From Limosilactobacillus gastricus DSM 16045 (GTDB lineage: Bacteria; Bacillota; Bacilli; Lactobacillales; Lactobacillaceae), in NCBI RefSeq assembly GCF_001434365.1, contig NZ_AZFN01000002.1, positions 1 through 64,000 of the forward strand: a DNA stretch of 64,000 bases, given 5' to 3'. Below the pieces are notes generated by a model. The model had not been told where the DNA came from, did no database searches, and saw only the letters and a list, made by a program, of their open reading frames with translations. Shown piece by piece: positions 42,873 to 54,896 of this stretch. Made by a program: the position numbers and the translations under genes. Within the stretch, counting starts at the first letter, position 1. The number at the start of each line of letters is the position of its first letter.

Positions 42873-43583
42873 ATGGGCGGTGATGCTTTTACCTTTGAGT
42901 TGTTCGGCCTGACCTTCAACTGGACGAACATCATTTCGGGAACAATCATTTGTTGTATCGTGTTTTTTGTTTGTTTCGGCTTATCTCGACACTTACAAAT
43001 GAAGCCAACTAAAGGCCAGAACATGATTGAATGGGTGGTTGATTTCACGAATGGGATCACGCGGAGTCAAATGAACTCTACGGAAAGTGCTAAATATAGC
43101 TACTTTATCTTTATCCTGTTTGTTTTCTTGTTTGTTGCCAACCAATTTGGTTTGATTTTCCAATTTGGCTGGAACGGGCACGAACTACTCAAAAGTCCAA
43201 CGGCTGACCCAGTCATCACGTTGACCTTCTCCTTGCTTTGTGTGACCTTGTCACATTTCGCAGGTATTGCGCAAAACGGGATGAAAGGTTATTTAAAGGA
43301 ATTCGTTTCACCATTTGCATTGTTTTTACCAATCAAAATCGTGGAAGAATTCAGTAACTTTTTAACGTTAGGGTTGCGGATTTTCGGTAATATTTATGCC
43401 GGAGAACTGCTATTAGGCTTGATTGGACAAGTAGCGTTCTCGCATGGAGTCTGGACAATGCCAATTGGCCTAGCCCTAGAAGTGGTTTGGCAAGGGTTCT
43501 CAGTCTTTATTGGCTCCATCCAAGCTTATGTCTTTGTAACATTAACATCGGTTTATATTTCTCGGAAGGTCTCTGGGGAATAA
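42873..43583 (+). CDS. atpB: F1Fo ATP synthase subunit a
   Basis: A 236-residue membrane subunit that forms the proton half-channels against the c-ring. Conserved elements are [13 protein letters not shown], the region with the essential Arg ([18 protein letters not shown]) and the last helix with Gln ([17 protein letters not shown]). It is first in an operon of eight genes in the order a-c-b-delta-alpha-gamma-beta-epsilon. In lactic acid bacteria the enzyme mainly hydrolyses ATP to export protons. Confidence 0.97.
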   Translation: MGGDAFTFELFGLTFNWTNIISGTIICCIVFFVCFGLSRHLQMKPTKGQNMIEWVVDFTNGITRSQMNSTESAKYSYFIFILFVFLFVANQFGLIFQFGWNGHELLKSPTADPVITLTFSLLCVTLSHFAGIAQNGMKGYLKEFVSPFALFLPIKIVEEFSNFLTLGLRIFGNIYAGELLLGLIGQVAFSHGVWTMPIGLALEVVWQGFSVFIGSIQAYVFVTLTSVYISRKVSGE

Positions 43584-43613
43584 TCTGTCTATATCTTAAG
43601 GAGGATATGTACT

Positions 43614-43826
43614 ATGGGTGCAATTGCTGCAGGTATTGCTGCTGGTTTAGCGGCTGTTGGTGCGGGTGTTGGTAACGGACAAGTTATCGGCCACGCGATT
43701 GATGGGATGACACGTCAACCAGAAATGGCTGGACGGGTTCAATCACTTATGTTCATTGGGGTTGGTTTGATCGAAGCCTTGCCTATCTTAGCGATCGTTA
43801 TTGCTTTCCTTGTTATGAACAAGTAA
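43614..43826 (+). CDS. atpE: F1Fo ATP synthase subunit c
   Basis: A 70-residue hairpin of two helices. The first has the Gly/Ala-packed motif ([10 protein letters not shown]), the loop has TRQPEM, and the second helix carries the proton-binding Glu in GLIEALPI (residue ~54). The absence of the Na+-site residues around that Glu argues for protons. AGGAGG precedes the ATG. Confidence 0.98.
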   Translation: MGAIAAGIAAGLAAVGAGVGNGQVIGHAIDGMTRQPEMAGRVQSLMFIGVGLIEALPILAIVIAFLVMNK

Positions 43827-43869
43827 TTCAGGATTGTAAAATAACTTTTCGCAAAGGAGGTATCAGTAG

Positions 43870-44379
43870 ATGTTTGTTCTAGCAGAATCCAACAGTCTAT
43901 ATGTTGGGGATCAAATCTTTTATCTAGTTTCATTCATCATTTTGGCATTGTTGGTATGGCATTTTGCTTGGAAGCCAGTTACGCAGATGATGCAAAAGCG
44001 GGCCGACAAGATTGCTAATGATATCGACACAGCCCAACAATCTCGCGAAGAAGCTGAAAAATTGGCCGCTCAACGTCAAGCAGAGTTGAAGGGGACCAAG
44101 GCCGAAGCGGCGAAGATCGTTGACGATGCTAAAAAGAGTGGGGAAAGTCAACGGACCCAAATCGTTGAAACTGCTCAACAAGATGCCCAAAACTTGAAAG
44201 AACAAGCCCGTCGGGATGCTGACCAAGCGCGTGAAAACGCCTTGCGTAGTGCCAAAGACGATGTGGCAAATCTATCTATTGAAATTGCTTCTAAGCTTAT
44301 TCAAAAACAATTAAATGCGGACGATCAACAAGCACTAATTGATTCTTATATTGAAGGGTTGGTAAAACATGAGTCTTAA
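43870..44379 (+). CDS. atpF: F1Fo ATP synthase subunit b
   Basis: A 169-residue peripheral-stalk subunit: one N-terminal membrane helix (residues ~13-33, then [20 protein letters not shown]) and a long charged coiled coil rich in Ala, Gln and Glu. It overlaps atpH by 11 bases. Confidence 0.96.
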   Translation: MFVLAESNSLYVGDQIFYLVSFIILALLVWHFAWKPVTQMMQKRADKIANDIDTAQQSREEAEKLAAQRQAELKGTKAEAAKIVDDAKKSGESQRTQIVETAQQDAQNLKEQARRDADQARENALRSAKDDVANLSIEIASKLIQKQLNADDQQALIDSYIEGLVKHES

Positions 44380-44911
44380 TAAGATGACAGTTGCTAACCG
44401 CTATGCACGAGCTATGTTTGAATTAGTCGATGCACAGGGACAACTAGATCAAACTTATGAAGAACTTACCAATTTACGTCAAGTCTTTCTCGATAACCCA
44501 ACTTTAGCCAGCCTGTTGTCTGGTGTTAACTTGAGTTTGAAAGAAAAGGAATCATTACTTCAAGTTTTGAAACAGGATGCATCGCAACCAGTTACAAACT
44601 TGATTCAAATGGTGTTTGATTACGGCCGAATGGATACCTTGGTCGCAATTATCAATGAGTTTGAACGGCGGTATGATTTGAAGTACAAGCGAGTTCATGC
44701 TGACGTTGTCACAGCGGTGCAACTAGATGAAACACGGCGCAATCAACTGAAAGCTAATTTAGCTGAACGATTAGGGGCTAATGAAGTCCTTTTATCCGAA
44801 AAGGTTGATCCAGCAATTATTGGTGGTGTAATTGTACAAACCGAAAATCAAACGATGGACGGTAGTATTGCCACTCAAATTGAACAAGTACGTCGTTTAC
44901 TTTTAAATTAG
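44369..44911 (+). CDS. atpH: F1Fo ATP synthase subunit delta
   Basis: A 180-residue peripheral-stalk subunit linking F1 to subunit b. Typical motifs: [13 protein letters not shown] at the start and the C-terminal [11 protein letters not shown] ... [24 protein letters not shown]. Confidence 0.96.
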   Translation: MSLNKMTVANRYARAMFELVDAQGQLDQTYEELTNLRQVFLDNPTLASLLSGVNLSLKEKESLLQVLKQDASQPVTNLIQMVFDYGRMDTLVAIINEFERRYDLKYKRVHADVVTAVQLDETRRNQLKANLAERLGANEVLLSEKVDPAIIGGVIVQTENQTMDGSIATQIEQVRRLLLN

Positions 44912-44925
44912 TAATTTGAAACTGA

Positions 44926-46473
<1,548 letters not shown>

Positions 46474-46503
46474 AAACCCGGTAAGAAAGGACGGTGAGGA
46501 TAA

Positions 46504-47427
46504 GTGCCAGCTTCACTAGCTGCTGTTAAGCGGCGGATTGAATCGACCAAGAGTACGCGCCAAATTACGGCGGCCATGCAAATGGTTTCAACTGCCAAGC
46601 TTAACCAAATTCAACACCACACAACGACTTACCAGGTTTATGCCGATAAGGTTAAATCAATTTTAGCGAGCCTGGTTAAATCACATGCAATTGATTCACT
46701 GGGTGGGAATAAAGGAATGAGTTCCCTTTTTCACCCACGTGAAGTGAAAAAGACTGGGATCCTTGTAATCACTTCAGATCGGGGCTTAGTTGGGAGTTAC
46801 AATAGTAACGTCATCAAGGCAACACTCGATCTGATGCGGGAAAAGAATTTAACTGCTGCCAATACCGAATTCTTAACGGTCGGCCGGACAGGGTTAGATT
46901 TCTTCCAAAAACGCGGCATGGATGTCGTATATGAATACACGGGTGTCAGTGACGTGCCAAAGTATGCTGAAGTACGGCATATTGTCAACGCAGCGGTACA
47001 AAAATATCAAGATGGCGCGTATGATGAACTGTATATTTCATACAGTCACTACGTTAACCGGATTTCAACAGAAGTAAAGTCGGAGAAGTTCTTGCCAATT
47101 TCAGCTGATGATTTGGTTGATCCGAACGAGAAAGCTTCAACGAGTACTGAAGAAAATCCAGTTCCAGCCGCAGAATACGAAATTGAACCTTCATTAGATG
47201 AATTTGTTGAGATGGTTGTTCCACAATATGCGGAAAGCTTAATTTATGGAGCCATTTTGGACGCCAAAACGTCCGAACATTCATCCAGTTCAAATGCGAT
47301 GAGTTCTGCGACGGATAATGCCGATGATATTATTTCAACCTTACAGTTGCAATATAACCGAGCACGTCAAGCAGCCATCACCACCGAAATTACTGAAATT
47401 ACCGGTGGGATGACTGCCCAAGAATAA
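46504..47427 (+). CDS. atpG: F1Fo ATP synthase subunit gamma
   Basis: A 307-residue rotor shaft. It starts at GTG with GGTGAGGA upstream; the start (PASLAAVKRRIESTKSTRQITAAMQMVS) and the C-terminal coiled coil (NADDIISTLQLQYNRARQAAITTEITEI) are typical. A somewhat long acidic insert around residues 205-225 (PNEKASTSTEENP) is seen in lactobacilli. Confidence 0.97.
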   Translation: MPASLAAVKRRIESTKSTRQITAAMQMVSTAKLNQIQHHTTTYQVYADKVKSILASLVKSHAIDSLGGNKGMSSLFHPREVKKTGILVITSDRGLVGSYNSNVIKATLDLMREKNLTAANTEFLTVGRTGLDFFQKRGMDVVYEYTGVSDVPKYAEVRHIVNAAVQKYQDGAYDELYISYSHYVNRISTEVKSEKFLPISADDLVDPNEKASTSTEENPVPAAEYEIEPSLDEFVEMVVPQYAESLIYGAILDAKTSEHSSSSNAMSSATDNADDIISTLQLQYNRARQAAITTEITEITGGMTAQE

Positions 47428-48858
<1,431 letters not shown>

Positions 48859-48869
48859 GAGGGATAGTT

Positions 48870-49298
48870 ATGGCTGAACATTCATTTCAGGTGACTATTT
48901 CTACTCCTGATGGAGTTGTTTATGATCAACCAGCTACGATGGTTGTGGTAACGACGGCCGGCGGCCAAATGGGTGTCATGGCTAACCACGTTCCAGTGGT
49001 AGCAGCTTTGGGCATCGATTTGGTGACGGTAAAGCATAGCGATACCGACGCTGCTGATGACGTTATCGCGGTCAATGGTGGCTTTATGGAATTCCATAAT
49101 AATGTCGCAACAATTGCTGCTGATAGTGCTGAATTAGCGCAAAATATTGACATTAATCGGGCCGAATCCGCTAAGGAACGGGCTGAAAAAATGCTTAATC
49201 AAGCTAATGCCAGCCACAATAAGAGTGAATTGGATCGGGCTGAAGTTCACTTGAAACGGGCAATTAACCGTTTGAAGGCCACTAACCGACCAATTTAA
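48870..49298 (+). CDS. atpC: F1Fo ATP synthase subunit epsilon
   Basis: A 142-residue central-stalk subunit: N-terminal beta sandwich (TISTPDGVVYDQPATMV ... GQMGVMANHVPVVAAL) and a C-terminal helical hairpin rich in Glu, Lys and Arg. Last gene of the operon before a terminator. Confidence 0.97.
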   Translation: MAEHSFQVTISTPDGVVYDQPATMVVVTTAGGQMGVMANHVPVVAALGIDLVTVKHSDTDAADDVIAVNGGFMEFHNNVATIAADSAELAQNIDINRAESAKERAEKMLNQANASHNKSELDRAEVHLKRAINRLKATNRPI

Positions 49299-49313
49299 AG
49301 TTAATATTAAATT

Positions 49314-49349
49314 AATAGCCTGTGGCAAGTATGCTGCAGGCTATTTTTT
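49314..49349 (+). terminator. Terminator of the ATP synthase operon
   Basis: AATAGCCTG pairs with CAGGCTATT with an inner GCA/TGC, then six T residues. Confidence 0.9.
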
Positions 49350-49362
49350 AAAAGGAGTAAAA

Positions 49363-49587
49363 ATGACTTGGCTTAGTTCACTTATTAAATTTATGGTGGA
49401 GATTGGAGCGGTTCTTATAACTTTCCAAGCCCTTCGCCAACTTCATCTAGAACGGTTCTTTCGTCAAGAGCAACCATCCTGGCCACTCTTCATGGTATTA
49501 ATTTCCGTTGCGATTGGTTATGGTTGTGCCCAATTTTGTATTAGTTTCTTTGAAACCTTATACCAGATGATGAATACGATCCGTTAG
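49363..49587 (+). CDS. DUF1146-family small membrane protein
   Basis: A 74-residue protein with two helices and the conserved middle (ITFQALRQLHLERFFR) of the DUF1146/YwzB family. It regularly follows the atp operon in lactobacilli and bacilli. Role unknown. AAAGGAG precedes the ATG, just after the atp terminator, so its transcription depends on read-through or an unseen promoter. Confidence 0.85.
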   Translation: MTWLSSLIKFMVEIGAVLITFQALRQLHLERFFRQEQPSWPLFMVLISVAIGYGCAQFCISFFETLYQMMNTIR

Positions 49588-49597
49588 TATAATATTA

Positions 49598-49606
49598 TGG
49601 TATAAT
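49598..49606 (+). promoter_or_regulatory. Extended -10 promoter for yidD and following genes
   Basis: TG-G-TATAAT (hexamer 49601-49606); no clear -35. Confidence 0.6.
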
Positions 49607-49638
49607 GACGAGTACATGTGAGAAGGAGCCTAGCCGTC

Positions 49639-49890
49639 TTGTTAACGATCATTAAATTGTTGATTAAACTTTATCAGCGTGACCGATCCCTGCGACGGCC
49701 TTATCGGGTATGTCGTTTTGAACCATCATGTTCAAATTATATGTTAACGGCCATCGATCGCTTTGGTTACCGGGGAATTTTAATGGGATTAAACCGTATT
49801 TTGCGGTGTCGTCCCGGAGTTCCCGGTGGTTACGATCCGGTTCCTGATCATTTTACAATCAATTCAGCGAAGGCAAAAAAGGTGAAATAG
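49639..49890 (+). CDS. yidD: Membrane protein insertion efficiency factor YidD
   Basis: An 83-residue protein of the YidD family, associated with YidC-dependent membrane insertion. It has the amphipathic N-terminal helix ([10 protein letters not shown]) and the conserved Cys pattern [19 protein letters not shown] ... [18 protein letters not shown] chose TTG at 49639 since AAGGAG (49623-49628) lies 10 bases upstream and would be coding if the GTG at 49618 were used. Its stop overlaps the next start (TAGTG). Confidence 0.93.
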   Translation: MLTIIKLLIKLYQRDRSLRRPYRVCRFEPSCSNYMLTAIDRFGYRGILMGLNRILRCRPGVPGGYDPVPDHFTINSAKAKKVK

Positions 49891-50111
49891 TGGCAAAGAA
49901 AGATAAAACAATTGAAGTAACGGTTAATGATATTGAACGGAATAATCAGCCGATTCAACAAGTTTTTATAGGGAAACAGTTGATTGGTGAAATCTTACCG
50001 GATCAGGAAAAATTCAAGGCAACCATGCTAACTAATCAAGCGCAATTCTTTGTGCATTCCCAAGAAGAGGGGTTAGCAATGATCTTGCAAGAGTATCATT
50101 TACATAAATAA
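49890..50111 (+). CDS. DUF2969-family protein
   Basis: A 73-residue soluble protein starting at GTG, overlapping the yidD stop by one base. The pattern KTIEVTVNDIERNNQPI ... IGEILPDQEKF matches the small DUF2969 family restricted to lactic acid bacteria. It regularly precedes rodA. Function unknown. Confidence 0.82.
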   Translation: MAKKDKTIEVTVNDIERNNQPIQQVFIGKQLIGEILPDQEKFKATMLTNQAQFFVHSQEEGLAMILQEYHLHK

Positions 50112-50134
50112 TCGATTAAGAGAAAGGAGTCATA

Positions 50135-51313
50135 ATGCGTCGTGCAATAGACTTTTTAAAGTGGCGTAAGGGAGCCACAATCGATTGGGGAATTGTATTT
50201 TGTGTCTTGATTTTGGCAATCGTGGGGATCATGTCGATTTATGTGGCGGCTGATAATGACACCTCAGGTGGAGCCGTCTATCGGCAAGTGATATCCCAAT
50301 TTGTATGGTATGTAATTGGCGCGGTGGTTGTCTATTTGGTAATGCAAATGGATGCCGAACAGCTCTGGAAAGTCGCCCCTTACGTCTATGGAGCGAGTTT
50401 GTTCCTGATGTTTGCGGTCGTTATCTTCTATAGTCGTTCCTACTATATCAGTACTGGCGCGCGGAGCTGGTTTGCCATCGGTCCTTTTACTTTTCAACCA
50501 TCTGAAATTGCTAAACCAGCTTATGTTTTAATGATGGGGCGGGTGATTACCACCCATAATTCGATGTACCCCAAACACACTGCCAAGTCCGATTGGAAAT
50601 TAATTGGGAAAATGGTTCTCTGGTTGTTACCATTGATTGTGAGTCTGACTTTACAAAATGACTTCGGGACCAGTTTAGTCTTTTGTGCCATTTTTGCTGG
50701 GTTAGTGCTAGTATCAGGAATTACTTGGCGAATTATAATTCCAAGTGTCACGATTGTGGGGGCGATCGGAGGGGCGGCTCTTTGGATGGTGACTAGTAAC
50801 TTTGGCCGCTCAATCTTAACAATGGTGGGCTTTCAATCCTATCAATTTGATCGGGTTGATACCTGGTTACATCCAGAACAAGACACCACTAATCAGGGCT
50901 ATCAGCTTTGGCAAAGTATCAAGGCGGTTGGTTCCGGTGGCTTGACGGGGACTGGTTTTAATCATTCGAATGTCTACGTTCCCGTTCGTGAATCTGATAT
51001 GATCTTTACCGTGATTGGTGAAAACTTTGGCTTTATCGGCAGTATTGCTTTAGTTGCCATTTACATGCTGTTAATCTATTTGATGATTCGAGTGATCTTT
51101 GAAACCCGGAATGAGTTTTATGCTTACTTGTCTACGGGAGTGGTAATGATGATCCTATTCCACGTCTTTGAAAATATCGGGATGAATATTGGTTTGCTTC
51201 CATTAACCGGGATTCCACTACCATTTGTTAGTGCAGGGGGCTCCTCGCTGCTAGGAAACCTGATTGGAATCGGGATTATCTTATCGATGCGTTATCATGA
51301 GGATCGGTCATGA
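50135..51313 (+). CDS. rodA: SEDS peptidoglycan glycosyltransferase, RodA type
   Basis: A 392-residue SEDS-family membrane enzyme with about ten helices that polymerises lipid II during side-wall growth. Conserved parts: ARSWFAIGPFTFQPSEIAKPAY, LQNDFGTSLVF, VPVRESDMIFTVIGENFGFIG, and the end GIPLPFVSAGGSSLLGNLIGIG. It suits an elongasome role in a rod-shaped cell. It overlaps the following gene by 4 bases (ATGA). Confidence 0.93.
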   Translation: MRRAIDFLKWRKGATIDWGIVFCVLILAIVGIMSIYVAADNDTSGGAVYRQVISQFVWYVIGAVVVYLVMQMDAEQLWKVAPYVYGASLFLMFAVVIFYSRSYYISTGARSWFAIGPFTFQPSEIAKPAYVLMMGRVITTHNSMYPKHTAKSDWKLIGKMVLWLLPLIVSLTLQNDFGTSLVFCAIFAGLVLVSGITWRIIIPSVTIVGAIGGAALWMVTSNFGRSILTMVGFQSYQFDRVDTWLHPEQDTTNQGYQLWQSIKAVGSGGLTGTGFNHSNVYVPVRESDMIFTVIGENFGFIGSIALVAIYMLLIYLMIRVIFETRNEFYAYLSTGVVMMILFHVFENIGMNIGLLPLTGIPLPFVSAGGSSLLGNLIGIGIILSMRYHEDRS

Positions 51314-51609
51314 CTAGAAAATTAGCCCATCCATGGTGGCAAAGAGAACGAGACCAGATAGTTGAAATTGGTTTAACACCAGAAGCTCTGGACTATTTAA
51401 AAAAGATCAACTTCATCGATGGCCCGCTTGTGGGTGCACAAGTTCGATCAACTTGGCCGTGTTTGCAAGTTGAAGCGAGCAGCACCAATACAGATTTAAC
51501 TTTGCCTGTTAGTGGGACGATTCTTGCTAAAAATGAGCAAGTTTTAAATCAATGGCAGCCTAAGATTAGCCAGCAAACTTGGCTTTATCAAATTAAACCT
51601 TACGCATAA
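51310..51609 (+). CDS. H-protein (GcvH)-like protein lacking the lipoyl lysine
   Basis: A 99-residue protein whose order of features follows glycine cleavage H protein: a VEIGLTPEALDYLKKINFID strand-helix region, GPLVGAQV, a hairpin region EASSTNTDLTLPVSG, then ILAKNEQVLN and a terminal WLYQIKPY. In H proteins the hairpin reads ESVKAVSDLYAPVSG with the lipoylated Lys; here that position is Ser. No other glycine cleavage gene is nearby. It is translationally coupled to rodA, so a structural or regulatory role unrelated to glycine cleavage is possible. Assignment is from recognisable pattern only. Confidence 0.6.
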   Translation: MTRKLAHPWWQRERDQIVEIGLTPEALDYLKKINFIDGPLVGAQVRSTWPCLQVEASSTNTDLTLPVSGTILAKNEQVLNQWQPKISQQTWLYQIKPYA

Positions 51610-51614
51610 TAAAA

Positions 51615-51652
51615 AAGCCTTCAAAGTTCGTATAATCGATCTCTGAAGGCTT
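51615..51652. terminator. Hairpin after the H-protein-like gene
   Basis: AAGCCTTCA pairs with TGAAGGCTT around a 20-base loop. The T run is better on the minus strand (CTTTTTT) than on the plus strand (TTATTCC), so as a plus-strand terminator it is moderate. Confidence 0.55.
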
Positions 51653-51675
51653 ATTCCATTAAAAGGAGGATGCCA

Positions 51676-52650
51676 ATGGATGGGAAACAAATTAAACATT
51701 TGAATCAACAAGTTCGGGAATTACGTCATGCGACGGCAAAGGGGCAAGTTTTTAAACAATTGGACCGCCTTGCAGGAGACCTCATCGAGCAAACTCCACG
51801 TCATCCGCGAACGCCAATTGCGACGGTTGAAGATGATGCGGCCTTTTATGATGAGTTAAGGCAAATGTATGAAAAATTGCAAGACGATCAATTGGATCAA
51901 GTTAGTGATGTCTGGTTATTAAGCTTGTTAGATCATTTTAAAGTCGATGATCCAGCCATTCGGCTGAACGGCTGCCTCATGATCTTCAATGCCCTCTTAG
52001 CAAATGATCTTTTGACTAATGATCAATTACGCTTGAGCTTTCATTATTTGGCACAAAATGACATCTTATTAGGGCATATTGACGAACCTAAAAATCGTGC
52101 TGTGTTTGGTCGTGCAACGGCGTTGTCAGCTTTAGCGAGTCTGCTCTATGCTGATCGAGCTGGCTACTTCTTTTTACAAGCGTATGAAGTGGATCGGCTA
52201 GTTGATTTAGTGGCGATGATCTTAGTGATGGAAAAAGATACGCGTGGCTTTGTTGGTGAGCAAGGCTGGGCCCATATGTATGCGGAATTAGCCAATGTCT
52301 TAGGAGAACTATCCCAACGCGAAGAATTGGTCCGCGGGGATAAAGTCTGTCTGATGGCATTACTATTGGCTAATTATTCTCGCTTAACGACACCTTTAAT
52401 TATGGGCGAAAATGAGCAGTTGGCTGACTACCTGGTTAATTTAATGAATCAACATCAGGTCTATCGGCGTTATTTCTTATTAGCATTACGGAATTGGCGG
52501 CTTCGTTTACGAGCCAGTCGCCCGCAAAATGCGGGAAACTGGCATCAGATTTTTAATTATCGGCGCTTAATGCAATGCTTGTTGATGGTTAATGATTTAC
52601 CAGAACAGATTGGTAAGGTCATTTTGGAGCAGGATGACCAAAATGAGTAA
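51676..52650 (+). CDS. DUF2785-family protein
   Basis: A 324-residue soluble, all-helical protein. The segment NGCLMIFNALLANDLLTNDQL and the later FVGEQGWAHMYAELANVLGEL match the DUF2785 family, proteins of unknown function found in lactobacilli and bacilli. The start at 51676 is 7 bases after AAAAGGAGG; the ATG at 51670 touches that site. It lies upstream of ddl in the same direction. Confidence 0.82.
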   Translation: MDGKQIKHLNQQVRELRHATAKGQVFKQLDRLAGDLIEQTPRHPRTPIATVEDDAAFYDELRQMYEKLQDDQLDQVSDVWLLSLLDHFKVDDPAIRLNGCLMIFNALLANDLLTNDQLRLSFHYLAQNDILLGHIDEPKNRAVFGRATALSALASLLYADRAGYFFLQAYEVDRLVDLVAMILVMEKDTRGFVGEQGWAHMYAELANVLGELSQREELVRGDKVCLMALLLANYSRLTTPLIMGENEQLADYLVNLMNQHQVYRRYFLLALRNWRLRLRASRPQNAGNWHQIFNYRRLMQCLLMVNDLPEQIGKVILEQDDQNE

Positions 52651-52710
52651 ATATGCTATAATGAAGTTTCTGGAAACGCGTAATAAATAAAATTGAAAGA
52701 AGGTACAACC

Positions 52711-53844
52711 ATGACGGACAAGAAATTACACATTGCTCTGTTGTTCGGCGGTAACTCCTCAGAACATGACGTATCCAAACGGTCAGCCCATAATATTTTT
52801 GACGGGATGGATAAGGACAAGTATGATGTCTCGCTGTTCATGTTTACCAAAGATGGCATTTTACTCGATCATCAATCATCACAACGTATTTTTGATGGTG
52901 AACCAGAAGATCAGGTCGTTAAAGAAGCGTATGCGAAGATGGATTTAGCTTCACCTTTAGCGCCAATTGCGGCCTTAAACGAAGTCCCAGAAATTGACTT
53001 TTTCTATCCGGTGATTCACGGGAATTTAGGTGAAGATGGGACTGTGCAAGGCTTATTCCGGCTCTTAAAGAAGCCTTATGTTGGCTCAGGAATTGCCGCT
53101 AGTGCCATGGCTTTTGATAAGGAATTAACTAAACGGATTTTAAATCAAGCCGGCATTCGGAATACCAAATACATTTTGGTTACTCCTGATAACCAAGCAA
53201 ACTATGGCTGGGACCAAGTTAAGGCTGAATTAGGGGACCTGGTTTTTGTGAAACCAGCTAAACAAGGTTCCTCAGTTGGAATTCATAAGGTACGTAATGC
53301 CGAAGAATATCAAGCTGCCCTGGCGGATGCCCTGACTTATGATTATAAGGTCCTGATTGAAGAAGCAGTGCCAAATCCACGTGAAATTGAAATTTCGATT
53401 TTGGGGAATGAACATCCAATTGCTTCCAAACTAGGTGGTTTACGGATCCCAGAAGGCGATGATTTCTATGACTACAACAATAAATTCGTTGATGCCAGTG
53501 GGGTCGTTTTTGACCTACCAGTTATTGTAGCGGAACCATTACAAAAAGAAATCACGCAAATGGCCTTGGATGCTTATCAAGCGCTAGAAATGAAAGGGAT
53601 GTGTCGGATGGATTTCTTAGTTGATGAAAATGACGTCCCATATCTAAGTGAACCAAACACGCTCCCAGGCTTCACTAACATTTCCTTATATCCACAGATG
53701 TGGAATGTTTCAGGGATTTCCTACTCCGAATTAATCGATCGGCTGATTGAGCTAGGAATTGAAGAATTTAACCATCAAAATAAACTTCGCTATGATTTCC
53801 AATCTCTGGGCGAGGAACATGTCGGGAAGAAGATCTACAATTAG
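52711..53844 (+). CDS. ddl: D-alanine--D-alanine ligase, Phe-type (probable D-Ala-D-Lac ligase)
   Basis: A 377-residue ATP-grasp enzyme making the D-Ala-D-X end of the peptidoglycan stem. ALLFGGNSSEHDVS opens it, the ATP-binding KPAKQGSSVGIHKV and the catalytic MDFLVDENDVPYLSEPNTLPGFT follow. The omega-loop reads FYDYNNKFVD; the residue matching E. coli DdlB Tyr216 is Phe (residue 259). In Leuconostoc the same Phe confers D-lactate use and intrinsic vancomycin resistance. The start at 52711 follows GAAGG; a TTG at 52693 has no site. Confidence 0.95.
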   Translation: MTDKKLHIALLFGGNSSEHDVSKRSAHNIFDGMDKDKYDVSLFMFTKDGILLDHQSSQRIFDGEPEDQVVKEAYAKMDLASPLAPIAALNEVPEIDFFYPVIHGNLGEDGTVQGLFRLLKKPYVGSGIAASAMAFDKELTKRILNQAGIRNTKYILVTPDNQANYGWDQVKAELGDLVFVKPAKQGSSVGIHKVRNAEEYQAALADALTYDYKVLIEEAVPNPREIEISILGNEHPIASKLGGLRIPEGDDFYDYNNKFVDASGVVFDLPVIVAEPLQKEITQMALDAYQALEMKGMCRMDFLVDENDVPYLSEPNTLPGFTNISLYPQMWNVSGISYSELIDRLIELGIEEFNHQNKLRYDFQSLGEEHVGKKIYN

Positions 53845-53853
53845 TAAATCTAA

Positions 53854-53877
53854 AACAGTCTGCGGACTGTTTTTTTA
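53854..53877 (+). terminator. Terminator after ddl
   Basis: AACAGTC-TGCG-GACTGTT then T residues. Confidence 0.85.
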
Positions 53878-53960
53878 TTATGTCCAGATTAATTACTAGC
53901 AATCTCCTAAGGACAGGTGTTAGAATTTGTTTTATTATTATGAAGGTAATTAATATTTGC

Positions 53961-53989
53961 TTGCCTAATATAATTGGCTATGCTAATAT
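53961..53989 (+). promoter_or_regulatory. Promoter of the tandem XRE-TPR regulator genes
   Basis: TTGCCT (53961-53966), 17-base spacer, TG-C-TAATAT (hexamer 53984-53989). Confidence 0.55.
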
Positions 53990-54032
53990 ATATTTGATAA
54001 TCCATAGGGATTAATAGTAAGGAGCAAAAGAG

Positions 54033-54878
54033 ATGGAATTGAATGGTGCTAAGTTTCGGGAGATTCGTCGTGAGAAGGGACTATCACAAATTGATTTATC
54101 AGAAGGTATTTGTACCCAAGCGACCATTAGTTTAATTGAAAATAGCAACCGAATTCCGAAATTGGAAATTTTGAATCAGTTGGTTGATCGCTTAGATGTT
54201 CCCCTCAACGCAATTTTAGTTGTGGACCGGGTGGATAATGGCTTGCTCGAACAAGTTACTAATTCTCTCTATCAAAATAAATTGGGAGAGGTAAATCATC
54301 TTATTGATGAGATCGATCCCAATTGCTTAGATGGTGATGATTTAACCCGTTACTATTATCTGGTGGGCTTTAAAGAATTACGTCAGGGACACTATGATGA
54401 TGCTATTTATAATTTGGGACTAGTGTTAACTCAATTATCAGTTAACAGCAGTCGTCAAGATTATTGGCCAGCAGTTTATTATGGCTTTGCTGCGGCTTAT
54501 TCGAGAAAAGGCGACTATAACAAGGCGCAAGAAATGGTTGATCGATCTATGAAAGATCTGACCCACTTCATGGAAGGTGCTCGTCACCGGAATTATGGCT
54601 TTTGGCTTGCAATTTCCGTGGCGCAATTACAACTGGAATTGGATCAGCCAGATAAATCTTTACAAGTATGTCGAGCAATTATTAAGGTGGCCTTAAATAA
54701 ACGGCAGTTGTCTCCCTTAGGCAAAGCCTACCATGTAATGGGGCAAGTTAATTTATCACAAGGCGATTCCCAGTTAGCGCGAGAAAATATTACGATTGCC
54801 AATAGTTTTGCCAAGGTCCTCAAAGATCAAGTAGAATTGAAAGAAACCGCAGCACTCCTCGATTCAATTAAAGACTAA
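54033..54878 (+). CDS. XRE-family regulator with TPR-like C-terminal domain, copy 1
   Basis: A 281-residue regulator. The N-terminal helix-turn-helix is clear (FREIRREKGLSQIDLSEGI ... ATISLIENSNRIPKLEIL). From residue ~70 a helical-repeat domain resembles the TPR domains of Rgg/PlcR/PrgX-type peptide-sensing regulators (QGHYDDAIYNLGLVL, KGDYNKAQEMVDRS). AAGGAG precedes the ATG. A paralogue follows after 18 bases. No obvious signal-peptide gene is nearby. Confidence 0.85.
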   Translation: MELNGAKFREIRREKGLSQIDLSEGICTQATISLIENSNRIPKLEILNQLVDRLDVPLNAILVVDRVDNGLLEQVTNSLYQNKLGEVNHLIDEIDPNCLDGDDLTRYYYLVGFKELRQGHYDDAIYNLGLVLTQLSVNSSRQDYWPAVYYGFAAAYSRKGDYNKAQEMVDRSMKDLTHFMEGARHRNYGFWLAISVAQLQLELDQPDKSLQVCRAIIKVALNKRQLSPLGKAYHVMGQVNLSQGDSQLARENITIANSFAKVLKDQVELKETAALLDSIKD

Positions 54879-54896
54879 ATAAAGTGAGATTAAACC

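Noticed and set aside
53940-54014. A 24-codon frame with a hydrophobic product (MKVINICLPNIIGYANIYLI...) just before the tandem regulators, resembling a short hydrophobic peptide pheromone.
   Set aside because: There is no ribosome binding site, and the best promoter for the regulators lies inside it.
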